Origin: Micromonospora rosaria
GTDB taxonomy: Bacteria > Actinomycetota > Actinomycetes > Mycobacteriales > Micromonosporaceae
Direction of reading: 5' to 3'
DNA length: 64,000 nt
Assembly (NCBI RefSeq): GCF_001567585.1
Contig: NZ_LRQV01000014.1
Location: 18,247 to 82,246, forward strand
Every line of letters begins with the position of its first letter. The stretch's first letter is position 1. The notes under the pieces were generated by a model. That model was not told where the DNA came from, ran no database searches, and saw nothing but the letters and a program-made list of their open reading frames with translations. The position numbers and the translations under genes are program-made. Below, piece after piece: positions 8,648 to 16,632 of the stretch.

Positions 8648-8684
8648 GACGCCCACCGGCGGGAGCATCCCGCCGGTGGGCGTC
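8648..8684. terminator. Bidirectional rho-independent-like hairpin
   Basis: A perfect 17-bp stem (8648-8664 with 8668-8684) closes a GCA loop between the convergent LCP and glycosylphosphotransferase genes. There is no long U-run, as usual in high-GC actinomycetes. Confidence 0.8.
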
Positions 8685-8689
8685 CGTTC

Positions 8690-10246
8690 TCAGTACGCGC
8701 CCCGGCGGGCCAGCACCACGCTGACCGTCCGCCAGAGGATGCCGATGTCGTACGTCAGCGACCAGTTGTCGACGTAGTGCAGGTCGAGCCGGACGGCGTC
8801 GTCCCAGGTGAGGTCGGAGCGGCCGGAGATCTGCCAGAGCCCGGTGATGCCGGGGCGCACCAGCAGCCGGCGGCGCACGTCGCCCTGGTAGTCGTCGTCC
8901 TCGGTGGGCAGCGGCCGGGGACCGACCAGGGACATCTGTCCCACCAGGACGTTGATGAGCTGCGGCAGCTCGTCCAGGGAGTACGCCCGCAGGTACTTGC
9001 CGATCGGGGTGACCCGGGGGTCGTCCTTCATCTTGAACAGCAGGCCGTCGCTCTCGTTCTGGTCCTGCAGGGCCGCCAGGCGCTCCTCCGCGTCGGTGTA
9101 CATGGTCCGGAACTTCCAGACCTTGAACGCCTCGCCCTGGTGGCCGATCCGGGTCTGCCGGAACATGACCGGCCCCGGGTCGGTGATCTTGATGGCCGCG
9201 GCGATGACCGCCAGCACCGGGCTGAGCAGGAGCAGCCCGAAAAACGCCGTCACCCGGTCCAGCACCTGCTTGGCGAGCAGCGAGACGCCGGAGATGGTCG
9301 GCTCCTCCACGTTCAGCAGCGGCAGCCCCTCCACCGGCCGGACGTGGATCCGGGGCCCGGTCACGTCGGTGACCTGCGGGACCACCACCAGGCCGAGGCC
9401 GGTGCCCTCCAACTGCCAGGCGAGCCGGCGCAGCTCGTACGACTCCAGGCTGGCCGGGCCGCAGACCGCGATGGTGTCCGCGCCGATCTGCTGCACCAGC
9501 GGGACCAGGTCCCAGCCCACGTAGACCGGCACCGGCGCATCGACCTCCTCGCCGCGCTGCGGGTGGCTGGGCAGGTGGATGGCGATCGGTTGCAGCCCCG
9601 CCGCCGGGTTCCGGCTGGCGACCTCGTACAGGGCCAGGGCGTCGGAGAGCTTGCCGACCAGCAGCATCCGCTGCGAGGCGTGCCGGCCGGAGTGGCGCAG
9701 CCGGCGCAGCACGGTCCGGGCCACGAACCGGCCCGCCAGGGTGTAGACCACCAGGGCGAGGATGACCACCACGACGGTCATCCGGGAGAGGTCCTTCTTG
9801 AACCCGAGCGCCAGGAAGGAGACCGCGGCGGCCATCGCGACGGTGGCCCGGACCACCCGCTTCAGCTCCTCGGTGCCGAGGCCGAGCGCCCGCCGGTCGT
9901 AGGCGCCCCAGGCGGCCAGCAGCACCAGCCAGCCCGCCGGCAGGCCGATGTTCGCCACCAGGGCGAACAACTCGTCGACGCCACCGGGGGCGGTCGGGTC
10001 GTGGAAGCCGGCGTCCGCCGTGTCCAGCAGCGCGATGGCCGTCCGGGTGGCGGCGAGCGCGCTGAGGAAGTCCAGCAGGAGCAACCAGGCGATGTACGGT
10101 CGGTGCCAGGCGGACCGGCGGACGGCCGGCCGCGCGAAGACCGACCGGGCCATCCCGTTGGACGGCGTGATCACGTCCGCGTGCGCGCTGGGCGTGGCCG
10201 CCGGTGGGGCGCTGCCAGCCGGGCGGACCGGGGTGTGCGTGGACAC
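8690..10246 (-). CDS. Polyprenyl glycosylphosphotransferase (initiating sugar transferase)
   Basis: A 518-residue enzyme that starts polysaccharide synthesis by moving a sugar-1-phosphate to undecaprenyl phosphate. It has about four N-terminal membrane helices, a CoA-binding-like middle domain, a further helix (FFGLLLLSPVLAVIAAAI) and the C-terminal bacterial sugar transferase domain with KITDPGPVMFRQTRIG, KVWKFRTM, DELPQLINVLVGQMSLVGPRP and RPGITGLWQISGRS. The GTG start has an AAAGGA site 6 nt before it. It is the last gene of the minus-strand group GT2-GH10-transferase and ends at the terminator 8648-8684. It probably initiates the exopolysaccharide whose other genes are at 11754-14494 and 24718-29695. 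Confidence 0.93.
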   Translation of the reverse strand: MSTHTPVRPAGSAPPAATPSAHADVITPSNGMARSVFARPAVRRSAWHRPYIAWLLLLDFLSALAATRTAIALLDTADAGFHDPTAPGGVDELFALVANIGLPAGWLVLLAAWGAYDRRALGLGTEELKRVVRATVAMAAAVSFLALGFKKDLSRMTVVVVILALVVYTLAGRFVARTVLRRLRHSGRHASQRMLLVGKLSDALALYEVASRNPAAGLQPIAIHLPSHPQRGEEVDAPVPVYVGWDLVPLVQQIGADTIAVCGPASLESYELRRLAWQLEGTGLGLVVVPQVTDVTGPRIHVRPVEGLPLLNVEEPTISGVSLLAKQVLDRVTAFFGLLLLSPVLAVIAAAIKITDPGPVMFRQTRIGHQGEAFKVWKFRTMYTDAEERLAALQDQNESDGLLFKMKDDPRVTPIGKYLRAYSLDELPQLINVLVGQMSLVGPRPLPTEDDDYQGDVRRRLLVRPGITGLWQISGRSDLTWDDAVRLDLHYVDNWSLTYDIGILWRTVSVVLARRGAY

Positions 10247-10355
10247 GGTAGTCCTTTCTCCGTCGGCCCAACCGGGCCGGGCGTCGGCGTCAGCCCCGAC
10301 GGGCGGATCGCGACGTGCAACCTATGTGGCGGCGACCGTGATCGCCATGGGTCCT

Positions 10356-11603
10356 TCAGCCGCTTCCCGGCGACGGCACGTCGACCCGGCCCCGGCGTTC
10401 CCGCAGCGTCTCCACCAGAGCGTCGTACGCGGGTTTCGGTTCGAGGTCGGCGTCGAAAACACACGCGGCGCCATGGTCCGGATACGTGGTGTTGATCCAG
10501 CTCGTGGCGTCGCTGAAGCCCCACACGGTGAACGACTCACAGGTCGGGACGGTGAGGCAGGCCCGGAGCATGTGCCGGTAGAGCCTCTCCTGGCGCTGGA
10601 GCTTCTCCGGGGTCACCGGCAGGGTGATCCGGACGTCCAACTCGGTGATCGCCACCGAGACCCCGAGGTCGGCGAAGCGGCGCAGGTTGCCCGTGGTGTC
10701 GTCGGGTGTCCGGTCCCAGCGCAGGTGGGACTGGAACCCCACCCCGTGCACCGGCACGCCGACCGCCCGCAGCTCGCGGACCAGCCGGAACAACCCGTCC
10801 GCCTTGCGGGTGCGCCCCTCGGTGCCGTACTCGTTGATGAACAGCCGGGCGTTCGGGTCGGCCTCGTGCGCCCAGCGGAACGCGTCGGCGATGTACCCCG
10901 GCCCGAGCTTGCGCAGCCAGATGGTGTCCCGCAGCCCGCCCTGCTCGTCGAGCACCTCGTTGACCACGTCCCAGGCCCAGACCTTGCCCCGGTACCGGCC
11001 GACCACGGTGGTGACGTGGTTGCGCAGCAGGTCGCGGATGGTCTCGGTGTCCCACGACTCGTCGATCCACGACGGGACGGCGGTGTGCCAGACGAGGGTG
11101 TGCCCGTACACCGCCTGCCCGTGGGCCTGGCCGAACTCGACCAGTTGGTCGCTCGGCGTCCAGTTGTACCCGCCCCGGGTCGGCTCCAGGTTGCGCCACT
11201 TCATGGCGTTCTCGGCGGTGAGGGCGTTGAAGTTCGTGGTGAAGATGTCCCGGAACCGGGGGTCGGCGTCGAGCAGCTTCATCTCCATTGCCGAGCCGAT
11301 CCGCAGGTTCGCCGGGGCCAGCGAGCGCAGCCCGGTGCCGGTGCCCGTCGGGGTCGCCCCGGTGGTCGGGGCCGCCGTCGGGCTCCACGGCGGGCCGCTG
11401 GGTGGGCCCGCCGCCGGGCTCTGTCGGGCGTGGATGGTCGCCGCGCCGGCCCCCGCCACCACGGCCAGCAGCAGGACGACCAGCAGGGTGATCGAGCCAC
11501 GGCCGGGGCGGCGCCGGGCCACCGGCCGGGGCGTACCGTCGGCCGGGGCCACGCCCGCGCTGGCGGGCCCGGCTGCCACGTCGGTACGGACGTTCTCGGC
11601 CAT
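10356..11603 (-). CDS. Membrane-anchored GH10 endo-1,4-beta-xylanase-like hydrolase
   Basis: A 415-residue protein with a cytoplasmic basic segment, one membrane helix (about residues 38-56) without an obvious cleavage site, a Thr/Pro linker (62-92) and a complete GH10 barrel. The acid/base glutamate is Glu216 in WDVVNEVLDE and the nucleophile Glu321 in ITELDV; FGHTLVWH-like YGHTLVWH and WGFSDATSW are also present. ATG 11603 has GGGAAAGGG just before it. Secreted GH10 enzymes degrade xylan, but its place between a glycosyltransferase and the initiating transferase, and its retained anchor, suggest it may trim or release the polymer made by this locus. That role is inference. Confidence 0.9.
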   Translation of the reverse strand: MAENVRTDVAAGPASAGVAPADGTPRPVARRRPGRGSITLLVVLLLAVVAGAGAATIHARQSPAAGPPSGPPWSPTAAPTTGATPTGTGTGLRSLAPANLRIGSAMEMKLLDADPRFRDIFTTNFNALTAENAMKWRNLEPTRGGYNWTPSDQLVEFGQAHGQAVYGHTLVWHTAVPSWIDESWDTETIRDLLRNHVTTVVGRYRGKVWAWDVVNEVLDEQGGLRDTIWLRKLGPGYIADAFRWAHEADPNARLFINEYGTEGRTRKADGLFRLVRELRAVGVPVHGVGFQSHLRWDRTPDDTTGNLRRFADLGVSVAITELDVRITLPVTPEKLQRQERLYRHMLRACLTVPTCESFTVWGFSDATSWINTTYPDHGAACVFDADLEPKPAYDALVETLRERRGRVDVPSPGSG

Positions 11604-11753
11604 GACCCTTTCCCAACCCAGCGACGCCAACGTGCGGAGGACCGCCGCAGCGGTCGCACGATCGTACTCGTTACCGGCCCGGCCGGATGGCGGCGAGGTC
11701 GGCGGGGCGCGGCGCACCGGCCGGCCGGCGACCGCGCCGCGCCCCGGCGCGGG

Positions 11754-12665
11754 TCACCGGCCGATCGCGGTGACGAACCACTTCCCCAGCTCGCTGGCCG
11801 TCCGGAAGGCCACCACCAGCAGGGCGAGGCCCGGCACGCGCGGGCGGCTGTACGTGGTGATCAGCTTCGACCAGGCGGCGAGACCGGCGACCCGCCGGCG
11901 GCTGATGTTGCCGTCGTGCCGGTGGAAGCGGACCACCGGATGGTCCAGGTGGGCCAGGTGCACGCCCTGGCTGAGCGCCCGCATGACCAACTCGACGTCG
12001 ACCTTGATGGGCATCTGCTCGTCGTACCCGCCGATCCGGACCAGCAGCTCCCGGTCGATGGACATGCCGGAGTGCTTGAACGGCAGGCGGGGCCGGGTCA
12101 TCACCGCCCAGAGCATCCGCCGCGGGGTCCGGTACGCCGGCAGCCGGATCACCTTGCCGGTGTCGCCGAGCAGCTCCTGGTAGTCGGTGTAGATCCAGCT
12201 CGCCCCGGTGCGGTGGAGGTGCTCCTGGATCCGGCCCAGCCCGTCGGGGGCGAGTTCGTCGTCCGAGTCGAGCACGGTGACGTACCGCCCCCGGGCGACC
12301 CGCAGCGCCGTGTTGCGGGCCGCGCTGATCCCCGACGGGCGCTGCCGGACCAGCCGGATCCGCTCGTCGGCGAGCAGGCCGGCGGCGGCCAGCCCCTCCT
12401 GCACGGGCACCGTGGAGCCGTCGTCGACCACGACGATCTCGAAGTCGTCGAAGCCGCCCGCCAGGACGCTGCGGATCGACTTGACCAGGAGCGCGGGGCG
12501 GTCCCGTACCGCGATGCAGACCGAGAAGGCCGGCACCGTCCGGTCGGGCTCACGCGGGCCCGGCAGCGGCGCCGCGTCGACCGTCGCCGGGGGCTGCGCC
12601 GGCAGCGGCCGGCCGTGCGGGTTACGCGGCGACGGGGTGAAGGCGAAGAAGGGTTGCTGGGTCAT
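11754..12665 (-). CDS. Family 2 glycosyltransferase
   Basis: A 303-residue GT-A enzyme. After a Pro-rich N-terminus (about 45 residues) the domain begins FSVCIAVRDRPALLVKSIRSV, continues with FEIVVVDDGS, and has the metal-binding acidic motif VLDSDDE and the acceptor-side segment GGYDEQMPIKVDVELVMR. No membrane helices are clear except a weak C-terminal hydrophobic stretch, so it acts on the cytoplasmic face. It adds a sugar to the lipid-linked repeat unit; donor and acceptor are not predictable. It is the first gene of a three-gene group with GH10 and the initiating transferase, downstream of an AT-richer leader region. Confidence 0.9.
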   Translation of the reverse strand: MTQQPFFAFTPSPRNPHGRPLPAQPPATVDAAPLPGPREPDRTVPAFSVCIAVRDRPALLVKSIRSVLAGGFDDFEIVVVDDGSTVPVQEGLAAAGLLADERIRLVRQRPSGISAARNTALRVARGRYVTVLDSDDELAPDGLGRIQEHLHRTGASWIYTDYQELLGDTGKVIRLPAYRTPRRMLWAVMTRPRLPFKHSGMSIDRELLVRIGGYDEQMPIKVDVELVMRALSQGVHLAHLDHPVVRFHRHDGNISRRRVAGLAAWSKLITTYSRPRVPGLALLVVAFRTASELGKWFVTAIGR

Positions 12666-12946
12666 CGCGGCGGGCAGACCCTTCCCGCGTCACCCGCCGA
12701 TGTGCCACATCCGCCTGGCGATTCCATTCCTTTCGCACCCCCGTTGACAGCCACTGTTTCAGCGACAATTCGTCGGCGGCGCATTGGTCGGAACCCCTGC
12801 CCGAAAAGAGCCATAGGCACCGATAGATCCACTGCGCAGCAGGAGGAGTATAGCGAGCCGAGGTTAAATGGCACCACTGTCTAAAGTGGCGAGAATTACT
12901 CGCTTTCACGGATGTCGGGAATTGCGGAACATTGCCGGATTTGATG
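12666..12946 (-). promoter_or_regulatory. AT-richer intergenic region with a candidate promoter for the GT2 group
   Basis: This 281-nt gap is visibly richer in A and T than its surroundings. On the minus strand TATACT (12852-12847) is a near-consensus -10 box, although no good -35 lies 17 nt upstream. Transcription from it would give a leader of about 175 nt before the GT2 start at 12665. CCACTGT occurs at 12751-12757 and again at 12874-12880, the latter as the arm of a small inverted repeat with AGTGG. No convincing gene is encoded here; a 66-codon plus-strand frame at 12868 has no ribosome-binding site at proper spacing. Confidence 0.4.
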
Positions 12947-14494
12947 TCACTCCCGACGATCCGCCCGGCGGGCCCGCCGGGCCAGCGCGAGGATCTCGTC
13001 CGTGGAGAGGATGTGGGTGTCCGGCTCCGCCCGCCGGACCTTCGGCAGCAGCGCGGTCTCCGCGGTGAAGACCGACGCCCGCGCCTCCTCCGACTGCCGC
13101 CGGACCCACCAGGCCAGCCCCACCACCGCCCAGAGCAGGGCCGGCAGCACCGGCCCTGCGAACGAGGGCGACGGGAAGGCGGTGACGACCGCCAGGGCCA
13201 CCGCGGCGACCCCCCACACCACCAGCGCCGACGGCCCACCGGCGCCGGCCCCCGGGGCGCCGCCGGCCGGGCGCGGCACCAGCGGGCGGACCACCATGAG
13301 CAACCAGAGCAGGAACGCCACCACGCCGAGAAAGCCCGTTTCCATGGCCAACTGGAGCCAGAACGAGTTGACCGTCGTCGTCCGTCCGGCATTCTGCCGA
13401 AAATCGTTCGTACCGAACTTCGGGTTGTCCCGCCACTGTGGATTGTCCCGTTCGGCGACAGGTCCACCGAACTGGCCGATACCGAAACCGAGCAGCGGTT
13501 GCCGGGACAGGATGCCGACCGTACGCCCGAGGTCCGGCTCCTCGGCCGTCGCCGACCCGGCAGCCGGGGGCGGGCCGGCCGGCGGCGCCGCCCGGTCCAC
13601 CACGGTGAGTCCACTGTTGGCGGTCACCTGCCAGCCCGACCGGTGCTCCGGCCGCACCACCAGCAGGGCGGCGGTGCAGCAGACCAGCACCAGGCAGACC
13701 CCCAGCACCCGCCGCGCACCGGCGCGGACCAGCAGCAGGATCAGCAGCGCGGCGACGACCACCCCGGCCAGGGCGCCGGCCGAGCCGGTGGCGGCCAGGG
13801 CGACCGCGACCACCGTCGCCGCCGGCCACCAGCCCCGCCGGAGGGTGTCGCTCACCGCCGCGTACGCCAGCAGCCCCAGCAGGGCCAACCCGAGCACCTG
13901 GCCGAGCTGGTCCGGGTCGCCGAGCAGGCCCTGCGCCCGCCCCTGCGCGGCCCAGCCGGAGTCCGCCCAGCCCACCGCGCGGTAGGCCGGCTCCCCGAGG
14001 ACCAGTTGCGCCAGCGCGACGACCACGTTCACCGCCAGCAGGCCGCCGAGCCCCAGCAGCACCCGGCGGACCAGGGTCGGCCCGGGATCCGCCGCGCGCA
14101 GCGCGTAGAAGATCACCACCGCGTGCAGGTAGCCGTAGAGCGCCTGGCCGAGCAGCGCCGCCGTGGAGTCGTTGACCAGCCCGGCGAGCACCATGCACAG
14201 GGTCAGCACCAGCAGCCCGAGGTCCGCCCCGGTCCGGAACCGACGCCACTGCCGGTCCACCAGGACCTTGCCGACGGTGAGCACGGCGAGCAGCCCGTAG
14301 AGGACCCGCTCCACCGACCCGACCCAGTCGGCGCCGCCGCCGCGGGTGCCGTCACCCCCGGTGAGCAGGTCCATCGTGGTGCCGAGCAGCACGTACCCCA
14401 GGAGCACCCCGACCAGCGTCCCGATCACCCCGGAGAGCCGGCGGGACACCGGCCCGGGGGCGGCCGGACGGGCCGCCTCGCTGGCCGCGCTCAC
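12947..14494 (-). CDS. O-antigen ligase/polymerase-like membrane protein
   Basis: A 515-residue polytopic protein with roughly ten to twelve hydrophobic helices and a large extracytoplasmic loop (about residues 285-375) that contains GRTVGILSRQPLLGFGIGQFGG and later TTTVNSFWLQLAMETGFLG, the layout of Wzy/WaaL proteins where the loop binds the lipid-linked glycan. The cytoplasmic tail is charged (ILSTDEILALARRARRADRRE). GTG 14494 overlaps the stop of the upstream gene as GTGA, so the two are translationally coupled. It is probably the polymerase or ligase of the exopolysaccharide made by this locus; a second such protein is at 28286-29695. Confidence 0.85.
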   Translation of the reverse strand: MSAASEAARPAAPGPVSRRLSGVIGTLVGVLLGYVLLGTTMDLLTGGDGTRGGGADWVGSVERVLYGLLAVLTVGKVLVDRQWRRFRTGADLGLLVLTLCMVLAGLVNDSTAALLGQALYGYLHAVVIFYALRAADPGPTLVRRVLLGLGGLLAVNVVVALAQLVLGEPAYRAVGWADSGWAAQGRAQGLLGDPDQLGQVLGLALLGLLAYAAVSDTLRRGWWPAATVVAVALAATGSAGALAGVVVAALLILLLVRAGARRVLGVCLVLVCCTAALLVVRPEHRSGWQVTANSGLTVVDRAAPPAGPPPAAGSATAEEPDLGRTVGILSRQPLLGFGIGQFGGPVAERDNPQWRDNPKFGTNDFRQNAGRTTTVNSFWLQLAMETGFLGVVAFLLWLLMVVRPLVPRPAGGAPGAGAGGPSALVVWGVAAVALAVVTAFPSPSFAGPVLPALLWAVVGLAWWVRRQSEEARASVFTAETALLPKVRRAEPDTHILSTDEILALARRARRADRRE

Positions 14495-16488
14495 CGGGGA
14501 CGCCTGACGGCCGGCACGAGCAGCACGACCAGCGCCACCAGCAGGGCGCCGGCGGCACCGGCGAGCAGGGCCACCGGCCAGGGCGACCGGGACGTCACCG
14601 TGCCCACCGCCCGTTGGCCTTCGACGGCGCTGTCCCGGTACGCCGCCGCGAGCAGGTTGGTCGGCGACTCGTCGGCAGCCGCCCCGAGTTCGGTGACGGC
14701 CGTGTCGTACCGGCCGGCGAAGTAGGCGTCCAGCCCGGCCCGGTACCGCTGGTCCGCCGCGCCGAGCCGGGGCGACACACCCGCCCGGCTCAGCAGGTCG
14801 GTGGCCGCGCCGGCCGGCACCACCACCCGGTTGGCCTCGTCGGGGCGGGCCCGGTCCCGGTTCAGCAGCCCGACGACCCGACCCTGCGGGTCGAGGGCGT
14901 ACCCGCCGTGCGAGGTCCGGCCGACGTCGCCGTTGGTGCGGTACACCGAGGTCTGGCCCAGCCGGGCGACGTCGGTGACGGTCACCAGCTTGCCGCGCGG
15001 GGTGTGCAGGGCGGCCCGGAAGTCGGTATCGCCGGTGTCGTAGCCGACGACCAGCAGCGTCGCGCCGGAGGCGTACTCGGCGGCGGTGTTCAGCTCGACG
15101 GCGGGCAGGTTCTCCCGGGCGAGCTTGACCAGCGCCACGTCACCCCCGTCGGTCGGCAGCGCCTCGACCACGACACCGGGCACGGCCTGCTCGTCGGTGA
15201 CCCCGCCCCGGGCGTCGTGCAGTTGGGCGTACAACTCGCTGGTGGGCGGCGCGGCGGGCTCGGCGCCGGTGAAACCGGTGGTCGGCAGGGTACGGCCGAT
15301 CCAGCCCGCCACCTGCCCGTCGGTGAGCTTCTCCTCCCGCACGAGCCGGCGGGCCACCACGTCGAGGGCGACCTGCCGGGCCGCGTCGTCGGCGGGCCGT
15401 ACGCAGGAACTGCTGGTCAGCACGTGGCCGTCCGGGTTGACGACGAAGCCGCTGCACCGCCGGACGAAGCTGACCGCCCCGGTGTGCACCAGGGCCCCGG
15501 TGTCCCGGTTGCGGACGTAGCCGGTGAAGGTGACCTCGATGAAGACCAGCGACGGGCCGGCCACCGCCAACGCCTGTTCCTCCACACTGAGCGGCGTCAC
15601 CTGCGTCCAGGGCCGCAGCCCGGCGACCGGCCCCTCGGCCCCGGTGGCCGGCGCGGCGAACGTGTCGCGGCCCGCGCCCGGTGGCCCGGTCGCCTCGTCA
15701 CCCCAGACCACCACGAGGCCCCCGCCGACCGCGACGAGCAGCAGCACGGTCACCGCGACACCGACCCACCGGCCGAGCGGGCGGCGGGCCGGGGCGGAGG
15801 GCTGGATCCGGCGGGCGTTCGGCCCGAGCGGGTCGGCCCCGGCCGGGTCGCCCGGCGGCGTCGCGGACCCCACCGCCGGTTGGGCGGCGGGCTGCGCCGC
15901 CCAGCCCGGCGGACCACCGGAGACCGGGTGGCCGGGGACGGGCTGACCCGAGACCGGCTGCGCGGAGACCGGGTTACCGGAGACCGGCTGGGCCGAGACC
16001 GGCTGACCGGAGACCGGGTACGCCGAGACCGGTTGCCCCGAGACGGGCTGACCGGAGACGGGCTGACCGGAGACGGGCTGACCGGAGACGGGCTGGGCCG
16101 GGGCGGCGGGCTCGGGGTCGACCGGGGTCGGCGTGGCGGTGGGGTGCGGGCCGGAGGCCGCGACGGCGGGCTCCTCCGGGGCCGGGCCGAGGTCCATGCC
16201 GAGGGTCTGGAAGAGCCGCTGGGCACCCATCCCCTCCTCGGAGGGGTACGCCGCCCAGGGCTGCGCCGCCGCGAAGTCCGCAGCGACGTACCGGTTCCCG
16301 CCGCTGGCGCGGGCCAACGCCTCGGCCGCGTCGCGGAACGCCGTACGCCAGCGGTGGTCCTGCGCGGCGGCGCCCTCCAGCAGGGCCAGGGTGACGAGCC
16401 GGTCCTGCCGGTCCAACGCCCACCAGGCACTTCCGACCAGGCAGGCGCCCAACGCCTCGGTGCACCGGTACGGACCAACCGATCGCAT
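14491..16488 (-). CDS. Membrane protein joining a degenerate kinase lobe to a degenerate trypsin-like domain
   Basis: 665 residues from ATG 16488, with GGAGGAG 6 nt upstream. Residues 1-80 follow the pattern of a Hanks-type kinase N-lobe (VGPYRCTEALG, then LVTLALLEG where the catalytic Lys would be Ala). Residues 132-191 are PVSGQ pentapeptide repeats. A membrane helix spans about 241-262. Residues 310-560 look like a trypsin-like protease: SGFVVNPDGHVLTSSSCV, GDVALVKL, TSHGGYALDPQGRVVG. The His is replaced by Cys362, Asp450 is kept, and the residue before the active-site Gly-Gly is His527 instead of Ser, so peptidase activity is unlikely. A final helix lies near the C-terminus. It is coupled to the O-antigen-ligase gene, suggesting a scaffold or regulator role in polymer export. 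The kinase-lobe reading is my inference. Confidence 0.82.
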   Translation of the reverse strand: MRSVGPYRCTEALGACLVGSAWWALDRQDRLVTLALLEGAAAQDHRWRTAFRDAAEALARASGGNRYVAADFAAAQPWAAYPSEEGMGAQRLFQTLGMDLGPAPEEPAVAASGPHPTATPTPVDPEPAAPAQPVSGQPVSGQPVSGQPVSGQPVSAYPVSGQPVSAQPVSGNPVSAQPVSGQPVPGHPVSGGPPGWAAQPAAQPAVGSATPPGDPAGADPLGPNARRIQPSAPARRPLGRWVGVAVTVLLLVAVGGGLVVVWGDEATGPPGAGRDTFAAPATGAEGPVAGLRPWTQVTPLSVEEQALAVAGPSLVFIEVTFTGYVRNRDTGALVHTGAVSFVRRCSGFVVNPDGHVLTSSSCVRPADDAARQVALDVVARRLVREEKLTDGQVAGWIGRTLPTTGFTGAEPAAPPTSELYAQLHDARGGVTDEQAVPGVVVEALPTDGGDVALVKLARENLPAVELNTAAEYASGATLLVVGYDTGDTDFRAALHTPRGKLVTVTDVARLGQTSVYRTNGDVGRTSHGGYALDPQGRVVGLLNRDRARPDEANRVVVPAGAATDLLSRAGVSPRLGAADQRYRAGLDAYFAGRYDTAVTELGAAADESPTNLLAAAYRDSAVEGQRAVGTVTSRSPWPVALLAGAAGALLVALVVLLVPAVRRPR
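15916..16095 (-). repeat. 15-bp tandem repeats encoding PVSGQ units
   Basis: About twelve 15-nt units in frame encode PVSGQ, PVSAQ, PVSAY and PVSGN variants inside the membrane protein at 14491-16488. The nucleotide identity of the units suggests recent expansion by slippage. The array is periplasm-distal of the membrane helix, so it is a cytoplasmic linker. Confidence 0.9.
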
Positions 16489-16596
16489 GCCGAACTCCTC
16501 CTGCTCGCCCCCGCCGTGCGGATAGTACAGAGGAGACCGGCCCGGCTCCGGCCCGCCGGTCCCACCGGACGCGGGACAGGTCGACACCGCGGGTGG

Positions 16597-16626
16597 TTGC
16601 CTTGTGAAAGTTTTCATGCATAGAGT
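16597..16626 (+). promoter_or_regulatory. Leaderless promoter and palindromic operator of the hut regulator
   Basis: TTGCCT (16597-16602) and TAGAGT (16621-16626) are 18 nt apart, and the -10 ends 6 nt before GTG 16633, so the message should be leaderless. The spacer holds the palindrome TGAAAGTTTTCA (16605-16616: TGAAA, GT, TTTCA). RpiR-family repressors bind AT-rich palindromes of this type, so autoregulation of the regulator and the downstream hut operon is likely. Confidence 0.6.
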
Positions 16627-16632
16627 CGCCGT

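Noticed and set aside
9948..12884. 978-codon plus-strand frame over the xylanase and GT2 genes
   Set aside because: Antisense shadow of two well-supported minus-strand genes; no ribosome-binding site or domain.
12868..13068. 66-codon plus-strand frame after AGGAGGAG
   Set aside because: The purine run is about 20 nt from the ATG, and the second half overlaps antisense to the O-antigen-ligase gene with no recognisable protein.
15916..16095. Regular 15-bp repeats resembling a CRISPR array
   Set aside because: Units are contiguous, in frame, have no spacers and encode PVSGQ repeats of a clear gene.
8690..16488. A secondary-metabolite gene cluster
   Set aside because: There are no PKS, NRPS, terpene or RiPP core genes; all genes fit polysaccharide synthesis or surface functions.
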